DNA of 64,000 nt. Origin: Sophora flavescens (taxonomy: Eukaryota; Streptophyta; Magnoliopsida; Fabales; Fabaceae). The stretch lies in contig CM061065.1 in assembly GCA_030762895.1 (NCBI GenBank), forward strand, positions 85,693,607 to 85,757,606. The letters run 5' to 3'. Shown one piece after another: positions 44,483 through 55,627 of this stretch. Below the pieces are notes generated by a model. The model worked only from the letters and a program-made list of their open reading frames with translations. It was not told the origin of the DNA and did no database searches. How positions within the stretch are numbered: the first letter of the stretch is position 1; each line of letters starts with the position of its first letter. Position numbers and translations under genes: made by a program.

Positions 44483-47195
44483 TGAGACACCCCATTGTGC
44501 CCCGGTATTTTATTAGCTTAAAACCTTATTAATTTATTCCGTAATCGCTCGCTTAACGAAAAAAGACGCAAAAATTAAAACTTATATAATAATCATATAA
44601 CTTCTGCAAATTAAACACACCAAAGTTGTAATATATAAAAGTCATCCTTAGCGGAAACATATAAAAATTACTTCTTAGACACACTAGTCAAACTATCTAT
44701 ACTCTAATCACCATGGATCACAACTAGACCTCCAGCGTCTGGTTCGTAAGGAGTTCCATCCAACTCCTCAGCAACCTCCGTTTCATACAGAGTTAGTCCG
44801 GCTCCACCCTCGGCAAACATAATCCTCCATCGGGTCTTCTAATGTAAGTAAAGTAACCCACAAAAATACAGAAATATAGGGGATAAGAAGCAGTTCTATC
44901 ATCAAAAAGCGGAAAAGATTAATAGTAAATTATACAGTAATTGTCACCGACATAACAAAATTCAACACCTAACTAACAAAGCATCCTCAAATTAATGTAT
45001 CATCCTCTACCCCAAACTCGTACAACTAGACTTTCATACTGATGTGGCCACTACTAATTTCTTTCACGCATTCCTCTCGAGGAATGTCAGTCAAATGTTC
45101 AAGCGACATGTTCCAAATTCCCGATGCACATTCTCTTCCGTGGTGAGAATGTTCACGCAAAACAATGACACTATAGCTGCATGATGCTCCCGATGCATAC
45201 CCATTCCACTCCCGGGGGTGCTCAATGAAATTCAATGACACTATAGCTGCACAACCTATTTCTAAGGTGGAACGACCTAGCGAGAATTCTTAACCTCGTG
45301 TATTAAATTGCCAATACACGGTTGGAACAACAACACCGACCTCGTATATTATATTACCAATACACGTGAATCTCACCTACCCATTTTAACAACATCCTAA
45401 TGCCTTAACCTTCCACTAGAACTCAACACATATTCTAAGTCACCACACCTCATAACAATACATCATCTAGGTTAGGCACCTCTAAGTTACCATTATTCTC
45501 ACACCCAAAACAAATAACTATCTCTCGAACAACATATATATCTTTGCTTAAAAGCCACTAAGCATAATATTAACAACCACGCAGATCATGCATAACATAA
45601 CATTAGAAAATATTCAAATCTAGTAAACCATAAATTCAGACTCTGTAACAGCCTGGTCGTGATAGCCATCATGGCCGTGACAGGCATCAAAGGCAAGCAT
45701 TTCTACAACACAACCTGTCACGGCCTGGCCATGACAACCATCACGGCCGTGACAGACAAACAACCTCCTCAATATCATCAAATATTCAAACCCTGAAAAC
45801 AATATGTCGCGTGCAGATGGAATACCTCAACCAGCGTATCACAATAAATTCAAAAACATCGGTCTGGCCGTGATAGCCATCACGACCGTGAAAGGCATCA
45901 AAGGCAAGCATTTCTACAACACAACCTGTCACGGCCTGGCCATGACAATCATCACGGCCGTGACAGACAAACAACCTCCTCAATATCATCAAATATTCAA
46001 ACCCCGAAAACAATACGTCACATGCAGATGGAATACCTCAACCAGCGTATCACAGTAAATTCAATAACATAAAATTCAAACATCATCAAATACCTATAAC
46101 CAACCTAATATCGATAACCTACAATCCCTGAATCAACATTTGTTTTATAGAAAAGGTTTCCAATGTGATTTTGGTCTTGTCGGTTACTCGACCTCTAGTA
46201 GGGTTTAGGTCGCCCTACACAATTATCATATAATCTACTACTTATTGATTCCGACAATAGGTTGATTCTTTCCCCCACTTGGGTTATCACTAGAATTCCG
46301 AAATTGACCTCGTTATCAAGCCACGCGTTATCAAATTCACCTTCATCCAGACAACACAACAACAAGTTAATCAACAAACCCTCTCTTAACCACTATTAGT
46401 TAGGTTCGGCCAAGTAATTCAAATGAGGGTTAGGGTTATGTTCTCAAACTAATCTTTTGGATTCTAGGTGCTTAGGTCTTGGATAATTAGGAAAAATTGT
46501 TAGAAGTTGAAAATATGAAACAAAATCCTCTAACCTCCAAGGTTAGGGTTTCGGCCATGAGCACAAAAATAGGTGATAAAATTCTTTTGATTTCAAGCTT
46601 TTGGATTTAGATAACATACATACTAGGGGGCTTAATTCAAGTATTAGATTTCACAATAGAAGCAAAAACACCAAACCCATTTTTCATGACAGTTTCGGCC
46701 TAGACTAGTTTTTAGGGATGGAAAATATTTTTGATTACATGCTCTTTTATACTGAAAGTAGTGATCATAACTAGATCATAGAAATTGGTTTCACATTTTT
46801 AGGATTTTTCTATAATTTTCTAGAATTCTTTAAAGTTCTAGATCTAAGAAAATAAAATCCATGAACTAGGTAGACTAAGATCATAGAAATGGAAGAGATG
46901 ATTATTGATGAAGAACAATAATCAAGGAGGAAGAGATTACCTTAAGGAGATGAAGATCTAAGAAGAAAGTTGCAAAACACTTGATGATTTCTTCCACAAA
47001 GCTAGCTTATGTTCTTAAGATTTTAAGAGATGAAACTGAAGAAGTTGAAGAGAAGTGGGGAAGGGGAGGGCTGCAGCCTTAGGGTCCTTTTATAGGCTAA
47101 ATCTTATGCCTTGTTTGGTTGTTAGATGTTGGATTAATATCTTTTGTGATTATTTAATTAATATAAGCTTAACCATAGTTAATAATTAACTTAAC
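44483..47195 (-). repeat. LTR-Q copy 1 (truncated at its 5' side)
   Basis: It aligns with copy 3 from TGAGACACCCC to CTTAAC (47195), then breaks into LTR-P sequence. It lacks about 92 bp present in copies 2 and 3 (50268-50359). It carries the CACGGCCGTGA-type cluster twice, through a tandem duplication with a period of about 212 bp (about 45645-46060). Confidence 0.88.
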
Positions 47196-48488
47196 CCAGA
47201 ACGGTACGGTCTGCTCTTGAGCACGACGGTGCTTGGTAAGGAGCACGCCCGTGCTCCCTTGCCCAGAACAGAAAACAGAAACGGTTTGAGATAGGGGTTC
47301 TTACCCCAAATGCTTAAAAGACTAAATAAGATACCAACGAAACATGAAGACCAAAAGACAAGTGAAAATATGATGTACTTTGGTAGCCTAGTGGCCAAGG
47401 GGCTTTGATGCAGGATGGTCAAGGTGGTAATCTTTAGTGCCTAAGGTGCTAGAGTGATAATGACGATGTACCTTGGTAGCCTAGTGGCCAAGGGGACGTC
47501 GATAGCCGAGTGGTCGAGGTGGTAACCTCTGGTGCAAAACGGCTAGAGTGATTAAAAGACTTAACGATAAATGTTAAACAATAATCCTCGATAGCCTGGT
47601 GGTCGAGGTGATGATGTTGATAAGACTTAGGTAGCCTATGGGCCTAAGCGGAGGTGGAGGTCATGACGGTATGATGTTTGTCATGCATTCACGTATTGGA
47701 GATGTTGATGGGAGGTTGTGCGACATAGGGGTGTTCACCCGAGAGTAAGGCGTTACGGCCGTCCGCGGGACCTGGTACCCCGTGGTGGTGCATCCGAGAG
47801 TTATGTGCGTCGGTTATCCAAGGGGTCCTACCACTGTTAGTTGGATTGCCGCGGCTTTGGAGCCTAGTAGGCTATGTGGATATTTAACTTCTAAGTTGCT
47901 CATCCTGAGATAGATTGGATCCAAATGAATAGTAGAGGCGTGGAGCATGATTGCATTGCATATCATACATATTATGATGATGATCTTATGATACCGTTAT
48001 TGATATAATATGTTTGTTTGTTGTATGCTCGTCTTGCTAACCGATTCCTTGCCATTATATTCATATATATGTTTCTTACTCCCTGTTGTTATGTTTTGTG
48101 TTGCATGTACCTTTTGTATATATGCGAGGATGGCAATCAGCCGTTGAGGAGTGACTCAGAGGAGCCGCTACCTTCGTTTAGGATTCCCAATTTTGCTTAG
48201 TTATTAGTTAGTTGTTTGGGTTGTATCTGAGAATTTGTTATTTCGGATTTTTGGTTATACCAGCTCTGTATGTGACATCAGGGTTGGCGTTTATGTCTTT
48301 GTTTATGTTTACATTACGTTATGCCTTTTGGACTTATATTATGTTTATGCTTTCTTTCCGTGTTGTATATGCTGAGGTGTGAAACCTTTTTATCCAAGTA
48401 ATTATTTTATTTAAATAAATGCATGTTTTTATAATCCCTCTTTTAAGTAAATGTTTTATATTAACGTGCGGGGTAGAAGGGAGTCACA
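47196..48488 (+). repeat. LTR-P fragment in unit 1
   Basis: This stretch is homologous to the right half of the solo LTR-P and keeps its right terminus (GGGGTAGAAGGGAGTCACA). The left half is missing. It lies opposite in orientation to LTR-Q. The best reading is an LTR-P insertion into the protease region, followed by a deletion that took its left half, the rest of pol and the start of LTR-Q. Two GAGCAC-type palindromes lie at about 47227-47265. Confidence 0.8.
47378..47648 (+). repeat. Stem-loop array with covarying stems, unit 1
   Basis: Eight hairpins within 271 bp: CTTTGG/CCAAGG (47378-47400), CTTTGA/TCAAGG (47403-47424), CTTTAG/CTAAGG (47432-47446), CCTTGG/CCAAGG (47471-47493), CGTCGA/TCGAGG (47497-47519, one mismatch), CTCTGG/CTAGAG (47527-47548), CCTCGA/TCGAGG (47586-47608) and CTTAGG/CCTAAG (47626-47648). 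Five have TAGCC-type loops of 11 nt (TAGCCTAGTGG and variants), two have 10-nt loops and one a 3-nt loop. Confidence 0.8.
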
Positions 48489-49854
48489 ACATACATAGTA
48501 TTCAAAGGATTACTAGTCGGAGTAGACACAGTAAGGGTATACGGTAAATGAGAGACAGTTAAATGCAATGATCTACACACTCATAAGAAATAAATGAATG
48601 CGTAGCGCCTAAATCAAACAACACATACGAGAGTCTACCAGCTATCAAACACATACCTTGTATAAGATCAACAGATTGAAAGGATTCATCTCCCCTCACG
48701 GTAAACACTCTTCCAGTAGCTTGAGGTCTGGCCACTTGTGGTCTTGCGGCCGGAACTCCTCTTCCAGCTCCACCTCTATTGTTTCCAGCTCCTCTTCCTG
48801 CTGTTGTCAGTTGTTGCACAAAGCACAGTCTGCAGTCTCGTACCATATGACCTGGTTTTCCACAGTTGAAAGATCTAGGCCTATTTTTACAGTCCTTTTC
48901 ATAATGCGGACCTCCACATCTAAAGCAAACTAAGTCTTGCGGTTGCTGACCCACTCTAGCCGTTGGTGCTGGTGCAGGGTTCTGTTCTGGTTTAGCATAT
49001 CGTCTCTGCCTCCTTTGAGAACCACTTCCTCCATGCATCTTAAAATTTGATCGATTAGGACCTCCACTCCTCAGTTGTTTTTGTTCATTGGACATCCACG
49101 GATCTATGCTTTCGATGGTACTGCATCTCTCGACTAGTTCTGGGAAATACTGAATGTCGAGAGACACGACGACTCTCTGCAGTTCATTTCTAAGTCCTTC
49201 CTCAAATCTTCTACATTGCCAGTCTTCATTCGGAAATCTATGATAATATTCCAAAAACTTGATTAGAGCCTCAAAACGTGATGCATACTCACCTACGGAC
49301 ATGTTACCTTGTTTGAGGTTTGTGAATTCCTTTTCCTTCTGGAGTCGAACGAGACGCGTAAAATATTTTTCAAAAAAGTAGTCGGTGATTAACTGCCAGT
49401 TAATGTTTCGTTCCTCAGCTTCCAACAGTCTTTTCTTTCCTTTCCACCAGAATTATGCTCCTTCAGTCAACATGAAGGCAGCATAGGTCACTTTCTTTTC
49501 CTCGCTTCAACACATAGTAGCGAATATCTTCTCAATCTCTTGTATCCACCATTCAGCCTTCTCTGGGTCATACTCTCCTCAGAATTGAGGTGGCTTTCCA
49601 TTCATAAAATTAGTCAATCCGACATCTTCAGCTGCTACAGCCCTTCTCTGATTCTTTATTTCTAGCTGCTCTATGTTCATCCGCAGTATCTCAGTATTCT
49701 GTTGGGTTTACAATAGTATAGCAGCAGCTATCGTTTCCATAGTATTGGGAGTCACAGATGACTCTCCTCTATTGATGTTATTGTTGACAGCTCCTATAAT
49801 TCTTTCCGGAGTTCTGTCACCACTGTTGGTTGGACGTCCTCTTCCTTGAGCCAT
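48489..49854 (-). pseudogene. Chromovirus-like Gag and protease start, unit 1
   Basis: Structural Gag from ATG 49854 (MAQGRGRPTNSGDRTPERI). Stops occur at about 49708 (LL*TQQNTEILRMN), in PPQF*GEYDPEK (TGA, as from CGA), near ATMC*SEEKKVTYAAFML and in EGA*FWWKGKKRLL. The open stretch 48559-49425 has FLEYYHRFPNEDWQCRRFEE, the zinc knuckle CFRCGGPHYEKDC and a second knuckle, FNCGKPGHMVRDC, that lacks its first Cys (Ser instead). The protease opens with FDLGATHSFIS, then a frame break at about 48560 and HLPYTLTVSTPT in another frame. Sequence ends at the LTR-P junction (48488); RT, RNase H and integrase are absent. Confidence 0.85.
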
Positions 49855-50101
49855 GATTCTGTAAAAGAAATCATCCGCTCTCATAAGTATGACATATAAT
49901 ACTACATAGGCAAGTATATACATACCATATTCCATACCAATATTAATTTTAACAGTAAAATCGGATACTCTACCCAACTTCTAAGCATAGTCAAAATCCG
50001 AGGTGGATTTCACTAGACACGACCAGTAACAACATCCTAGACCTCGCAGTTTTTAATTCTGATTGTACATAACCCCACAGTCCATTTTAGAACCAAACTA
50101 A

Positions 50102-50111
50102 TCTGATACCA
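50102..50111 (-). other. PBS (tRNA-iMet), unit 1
   Basis: Minus-strand TGGTATCAGA lies 2 nt from the LTR edge at 50114. It sets the complex on the minus strand. Confidence 0.9.
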
Positions 50112-50113
50112 AA

Positions 50114-52702
50114 TGAGACACTCCGTTGTGCCCTGATGTTTTATTAGCTTAAAACCTTATTAATTTATTCCTTAATCGCTCGCTTAACGGAAAAAGACGT
50201 AAAAATTAAAACTTATAAAATAATCATATAACTTCTGCAAATTAAACACACCAATGTTGTAATATATAAATACACACATGTTTATTTATTACATTACCAA
50301 AACAATGTTGAGGGTATCCTCTCAGTAGGAGCCCTCATAGGCATAAACTTAAAATAAAAGTCATCCTTAGCGGAAACATATAAAAATTACTTTTTAAACA
50401 CACTGGCCAAACTATCTATACTCTAATCACCATGGATCACAACTCGACCTCCAGCGTCTGGTTCGTAAGGAGTTCCATCCAACTCCTCAGCAACCTCCGT
50501 TTCATACAGAGTTCTGTCCAGCTCCTCAGCAACATAATCCTCCATCGGGTCTTCTAATGTAAGTAAAGTAACCCACAAAAATACAGAAATATAGGGGATA
50601 AGAAGCAGTTCTATCATCAAAAAGAAAAAAAGATTAATAGTAAATTATACAGTAATTGTCACCAACATAACATCATTCAACACCTAACTAACAAAGCATC
50701 CACAAATTAATGTATCATCCTCTACCCCAAACTCGAACAACTAGACTTTCATACTGACGTGGCCACTACTGATTTATTTGACGCATTCCTCTCGGGGAAT
50801 GTCAGTCAGATGTTCAAGCGACAGGTACCAAATTCCCGGTGCACATTCTCTTCCATGGTGAGAATGCTCATGCAATGCAATGACACTATAGTTGCACGAT
50901 GCTCCCGGTGGACACCCCTTCCACTCTCAGGGGTGCTCAAGGAAATTCAATGACACTATAGCTGCACAACCTATTTCTAATATGGAATGATCTAGCAAGA
51001 ACTCTTGACCTCGTGTATTATATTACCAATACATGGTTGTGAACAACAACACCGACCTCGTGTATTATATTACCACTACACGTGAATCTCACCAACCCAT
51101 TTTAACAACATCCTAATGCCTTAACCTTCCACTAGAACTCAACACATATTCTAACTCACCACGCCTCATAAAAATACATCGTCTAGGTTAGGTACCTCTA
51201 AGTTACCATTATTCTGACACCCAAAACAAACAACTATCTCTTGAACAACATATATATCTTTGCTTAAAATCCACTAAGCACAATATTAACAACCAGGCAG
51301 ATCATGCATAACATAACATTAGAAAATATTCAAATCTAGTAAACCATAAAGTCACACTATGTCACGGTCTGGTCGTGATAGCCATCACGACCGTGACAGG
51401 CATCAAAGGCAAGCATTTCCACAACACAGAACCTGTCACGGCCTGGTCATGATAGCCATCACAGCCGTGACAGACAAACAACCTCCTCAATATCATCAAA
51501 TATTCAAACCCCGAAAACAATACGTCACATGCAGATGGAATACCTCAACCAGCGTATCACAGTAAATTCAATAACATAAAATTCAAACATCATCAAATAC
51601 CTATAACCAACCTAATATCGATAACCTACAATCCCTGAATCAACATTTGTTTTATAGAAAAGGTTTCCAATGTGATTTTGGTCTTGTCGGTTACTCGACC
51701 TCTAGTAGGGTTTAGGTCGCCCTACACAATTATCATATAATCTACTACTTATTGATTCCGACAATAGGTTGATTCTTTCCCCCACTTGGGTTATCACTAG
51801 AATTCCGAAATTGACCTCGTTATCAAGCCACGCGTTATCAAATTCACCTTCATCCGGACAACACACCAACAAGTTAATCAACAAACCCTCTCTTAACCAC
51901 TATTAGTTAGGTTCGGCCAAGTAATTCAAATGAGGGTTAGGGTTATGTTCTCAAACTAATCTTTTGGATTCTAGGTGCTTAGGTCTTGGATAATTAGGAA
52001 AAATTGTTAGAAGTTGAAAATATGAAACAAAATCCTCTAACCTCCAAGGTTAGGGTTTCGGCCATGAGCACAAAAATAGGTGATAAAATTCTTTTGATTT
52101 CAAGCTTTTGGATTTAGATAACATACATACTAGGGGGCTTAATTCAAGTATTAGATTTCACAATAGAAGCAAAAACACCAAACCCATTTTTCATGACAGT
52201 TTCGGCCTAGACTAGTTTTTAGGGATGGAAAATATTTTTGATTACATGCTCTTTTATACTGAAAGTAGTGATCATAACTAGATCATAGAAATTGGTTTCA
52301 CATTTTTAGGATTTTTCTATAATTTTCTAGAATTCTTTAAAGTTCTAGATCTAAGAAAATAAAATCCATGAACTAGGTAGACTAAGATCATAGAAATGGA
52401 AGAGATGATTATTGATGAAGAACAATAATCAAGGAGGAAGAGATTACCTTAAGGAGATGAAGATCTAAGAAGAAAGTTGCAAAACACTTGATGATTTCTT
52501 CCACAAAGCTAGCTTATGTTCTTAAGATTTTAAGAGATGAAACTGAAGAAGTTGAAGAGAAGTGGGGAAGGGGAGGGCTGCAGCCTTAGGGTCCTTTTAT
52601 AGGCTAAATCTTATGCCTTGTTTGGTTGTTAGATGTTGGATTAATACCTTTTGTGATTATTTAATTAATATAAGCTTAACCATAGTTAATAATTAACTTA
52701 AC
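50114..52702 (-). repeat. LTR-Q copy 2 (middle, mosaic)
   Basis: Its left 1.3 kb matches copy 3, including the 92-bp segment and the single palindrome cluster at about 51357-51473. Its right 1.2 kb matches copy 1: it has CGGCCTAGACTAG and AACAATAATCAAGG where copy 3 has CGGCCAAGACTAG and AACAATGATCAAGG. The switch lies at about 51430-51600. This is the pattern left by recombination between LTRs. Confidence 0.85.
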
Positions 52703-53998
52703 CCAGAACGGTACGGTCTGCTCTTGAGCACGACGGTGCTTGGTAAGGAGCACGCCCGTGCTCCCTTGCCCAGAACAGAAAACAGAAACGGTTTGAGATA
52801 GGGGTTCTTACCCCAAATGCTTAAAAGACTAAATAAGATACCAACGAAACATGAAGACCAAAAGACAAGTGAAAATATGATGTACTTTGGTAGCCTAGTG
52901 GCCAAGGGGCTTTGATGCAGGATGGTCAAGGTGGTAATCTTTAGTGCCTAAGGTGCTAGAGTGATAATGACGATGTACCTTGGTAGCCTAGTGGCCAAGG
53001 GGACGTCGATAGCCGAGTGGTCGAGGTGGTAACCTCTGGTGCAAAACGGCTAGAGTGATTAAAAGACTTAACGATAAATGTTAAACAATAATCCTCGATA
53101 GCCTGGTGGTCGAGGTGATGATGTTGATAAGACTTAGGTAGCCTATGGGCCTAAGCGGAGGTGGAGGTCATGACGGTATGATGTTTGTCATGCATTCACG
53201 TATTGGAGATGTTGATGGGAGGTTGTGCGACATAGGGGTGTTCACCCGAGAGTAAGGCGTTCTGGCCGTCCGCGGGACCTGGTACCCCCGTGGTGGTGCA
53301 TCCGAGAGTAAGGTGCGTCGGTTATCCAAGGGGTCCAACCAAGGTAAGTTGGATTGCCCCGGCATTGGAGCCTAGTAGCCAATGTGGATATTTAACTTCG
53401 AAGTTGCTCATCCTGAGATAGATTGGATCCAAATGCATAGTAGAGGCGTGGAGCATGATTGCATTGCATATCATACATATTATGATGATGATCTTATGAT
53501 ACCGTTATTGATATAATATGTTTGTTTGTTGTATGCTCGTCTTGCTAACTGATTCCTTGCCATTATATTCATATATATGTTTCTTACTCCCTGTTGTTAT
53601 GTTTTGTGTTGCATGTACCTTTTGTATATATGCAGAGGATGGCAATCAGCCCGTTGAGGAGTGACTCCGAGGAGCCGCTACCTTCGTTTAGGATTCCCAA
53701 TTTTGCTTAGTTATTAGTTAGTTGTTTGGGTTGTATCTGAGAATTTGTTATTTCGGATTTTTGGTTATACCAGCTCTGTATGTGACATCAGGGTTGGCGT
53801 TTATGTCTTTGTTTATGTTTACATTACGTTATGCCTTTTGGACTTATATTATGTTTATGCTTTCTTTCCGTGTTGTATATGCTGAGGTGTGAAACCTTTT
53901 TATCCAAGTAATTATTTTATTTAAATAAATGCATGTTTTTATAATCCCTCTTTTAAGTAAATGTTTTATATTAACGTGCGGGGTAGAAGGGAGTCACA
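52703..53998 (+). repeat. LTR-P fragment in unit 2
   Basis: Near-identical copy of 47196-48488 with the same junctions on both sides. Patches of mismatches occur at about 53262-53385, and the hairpin CATTGG/CCAATG (53363-53384) is intact here but broken in unit 1 (about 47854-47875). Confidence 0.85.
52885..53155 (+). repeat. Stem-loop array with covarying stems, unit 2
   Basis: Duplicate of the unit 1 array at a fixed offset of 5507 bp. All eight stems listed there are unchanged; for example CTTAGG/CCTAAG lies at 53133-53155. Confidence 0.78.
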
Positions 53999-55368
53999 AC
54001 ATACATAGTATTCAAAGGATTACTAGTCGGAGTAGACACAGTAAGGGTATACGGTAAATGAGAGACAGTTAAATGCAATGATCTACACACTCATAAGAAA
54101 TAAATGAATGCGTAGCGCCTAAATCAAACAACACATACGAGAGTCTACCAGCTATCAAACACATACCTTGTATAAGATCAGCAGTTGAAAGGATTCATCT
54201 CCCCTCACGGTAAACACTCTTCCAGTAGCTTGAGGTCTGGCCACTTGTGGTCTTGCGGCCGGAACTCCTCTTCCAGCTCCACCTCTATTGTTTCCAGCTC
54301 CTCTTCCTGCTGTTGTCAGTTGTTGCACAAAGCACAGTCTGCAGTCTCGTACCATATGACCTGGTTTTCCACAGTTGAAAGATCTAGGCCTATTTTTACA
54401 GTCCTTTTCATAATGCGGACCTCCACATCTAAAGCAAACTAAGTCTTGCGGTTCTTTGACCCACTCTAGCCGTTGGTCTTTGGTGCGGGGGTTACGTTGC
54501 GGTTTAGCATATCGTCTCTGCCTCCTTTGAGAACCACTTCCTCCATGCATCTTAAAATTTGATCGATTAGGACCTCCACTCCTCGGGTTGTTTTTGTTCA
54601 TTGGACATCCACGGATCTATGCTTTCGATGGTACTTGCATCTCTCGACTAGTTAGGGAAATCTTGAATGTCGAGAGACACGACGACTCTCTGCAGTTCAT
54701 TTCTAAGTCCTTCCTCAAATCTTCTACATTGCCAGTCTTCATTCGGAAATCTATGATAATATTACAAAAACTTGATTAGAGCCTCAAAACGTGATGCATA
54801 CTCACCTACGGACATGTTACATTGTTTGTGGTTTGTGAATTCCTTTTCCTTCCGGGAGTCGAGCGAGACGCGTAAAATATTTTTCAAAAAAAGTAGTCGG
54901 TGATTAACTGCCGATTAATGTTTCGTTCCTCGGCTTCCAACAGTCTTTTCTTTCCTTTCCACCCGAATTATGCTCCTTGATCAACATGAAGGCAGCATAG
55001 GTCACTTTCTTTTCCTCGCTTCAACACATAGTAGCGAATATCTTCTCAATCTCTTGTATCCACCATTCAGCCTTCTCTGGGTCATACTCTCCTCAGAATT
55101 GAGGTGGCTTTCCATTCATAAAATTAGTCAATCCGACATCTTCAGCTGCTACAGCCCTTCTCTGATTCTTTATTTCTAGCTGCTCTATGTTCATCCGCAG
55201 TATCTCAGTATTCTGTTGGGTTTACAATAGTATAGCAGCAGCTATCGTTTCCATAGTATTGGGAGTCACAGATGACTCTCCTCTATTGATGTTATTGTTG
55301 ACAGCTCCTATAATTCTTTCCGGAGTTCTGTCACCACTGTTGGTTGGACGTCCTCTTCCTTGAGCCAT
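53999..55368 (-). pseudogene. Chromovirus-like Gag and protease start, unit 2
   Basis: Copy of the unit 1 region, with ATG at 55368. It has the same stop codons in the N-terminal half, so these predate the duplication. It also has extra small indels at about 54448-54500, 54590-54660 and 54830-54970, which break the 288-codon stretch still open in unit 1. The zinc knuckles (CFRCGGPHYEKDC and the Ser-altered second one) are readable in 54155-54601. No pol beyond the protease start. Confidence 0.83.
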
Positions 55369-55615
55369 GATTCTGTAAAAGAAATCATCCGCTCTCATAA
55401 GTATGACATATAATACTACATAGGCAAGTATATACATACCATATTCCATACCAATATTAATTTTAACAGTAAAATCGGATACTCTACCCAACTTCTAAGC
55501 ATAGTCAAAATCCGAGGTGGATTTCACTAGACACGACCAGTAACAACATCCTAGACCTCGCAGTTTTTAATTCTGATTGTACATAACCCCACAGTCCATT
55601 TTAGAACCAAACTAA

Positions 55616-55625
55616 TCTGATACCA
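55616..55625 (-). other. PBS (tRNA-iMet), unit 2
   Basis: Minus-strand TGGTATCAGA, 2 nt from the edge of the full-length LTR-Q at 55628. Confidence 0.9.
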
Positions 55626-55627
55626 AA

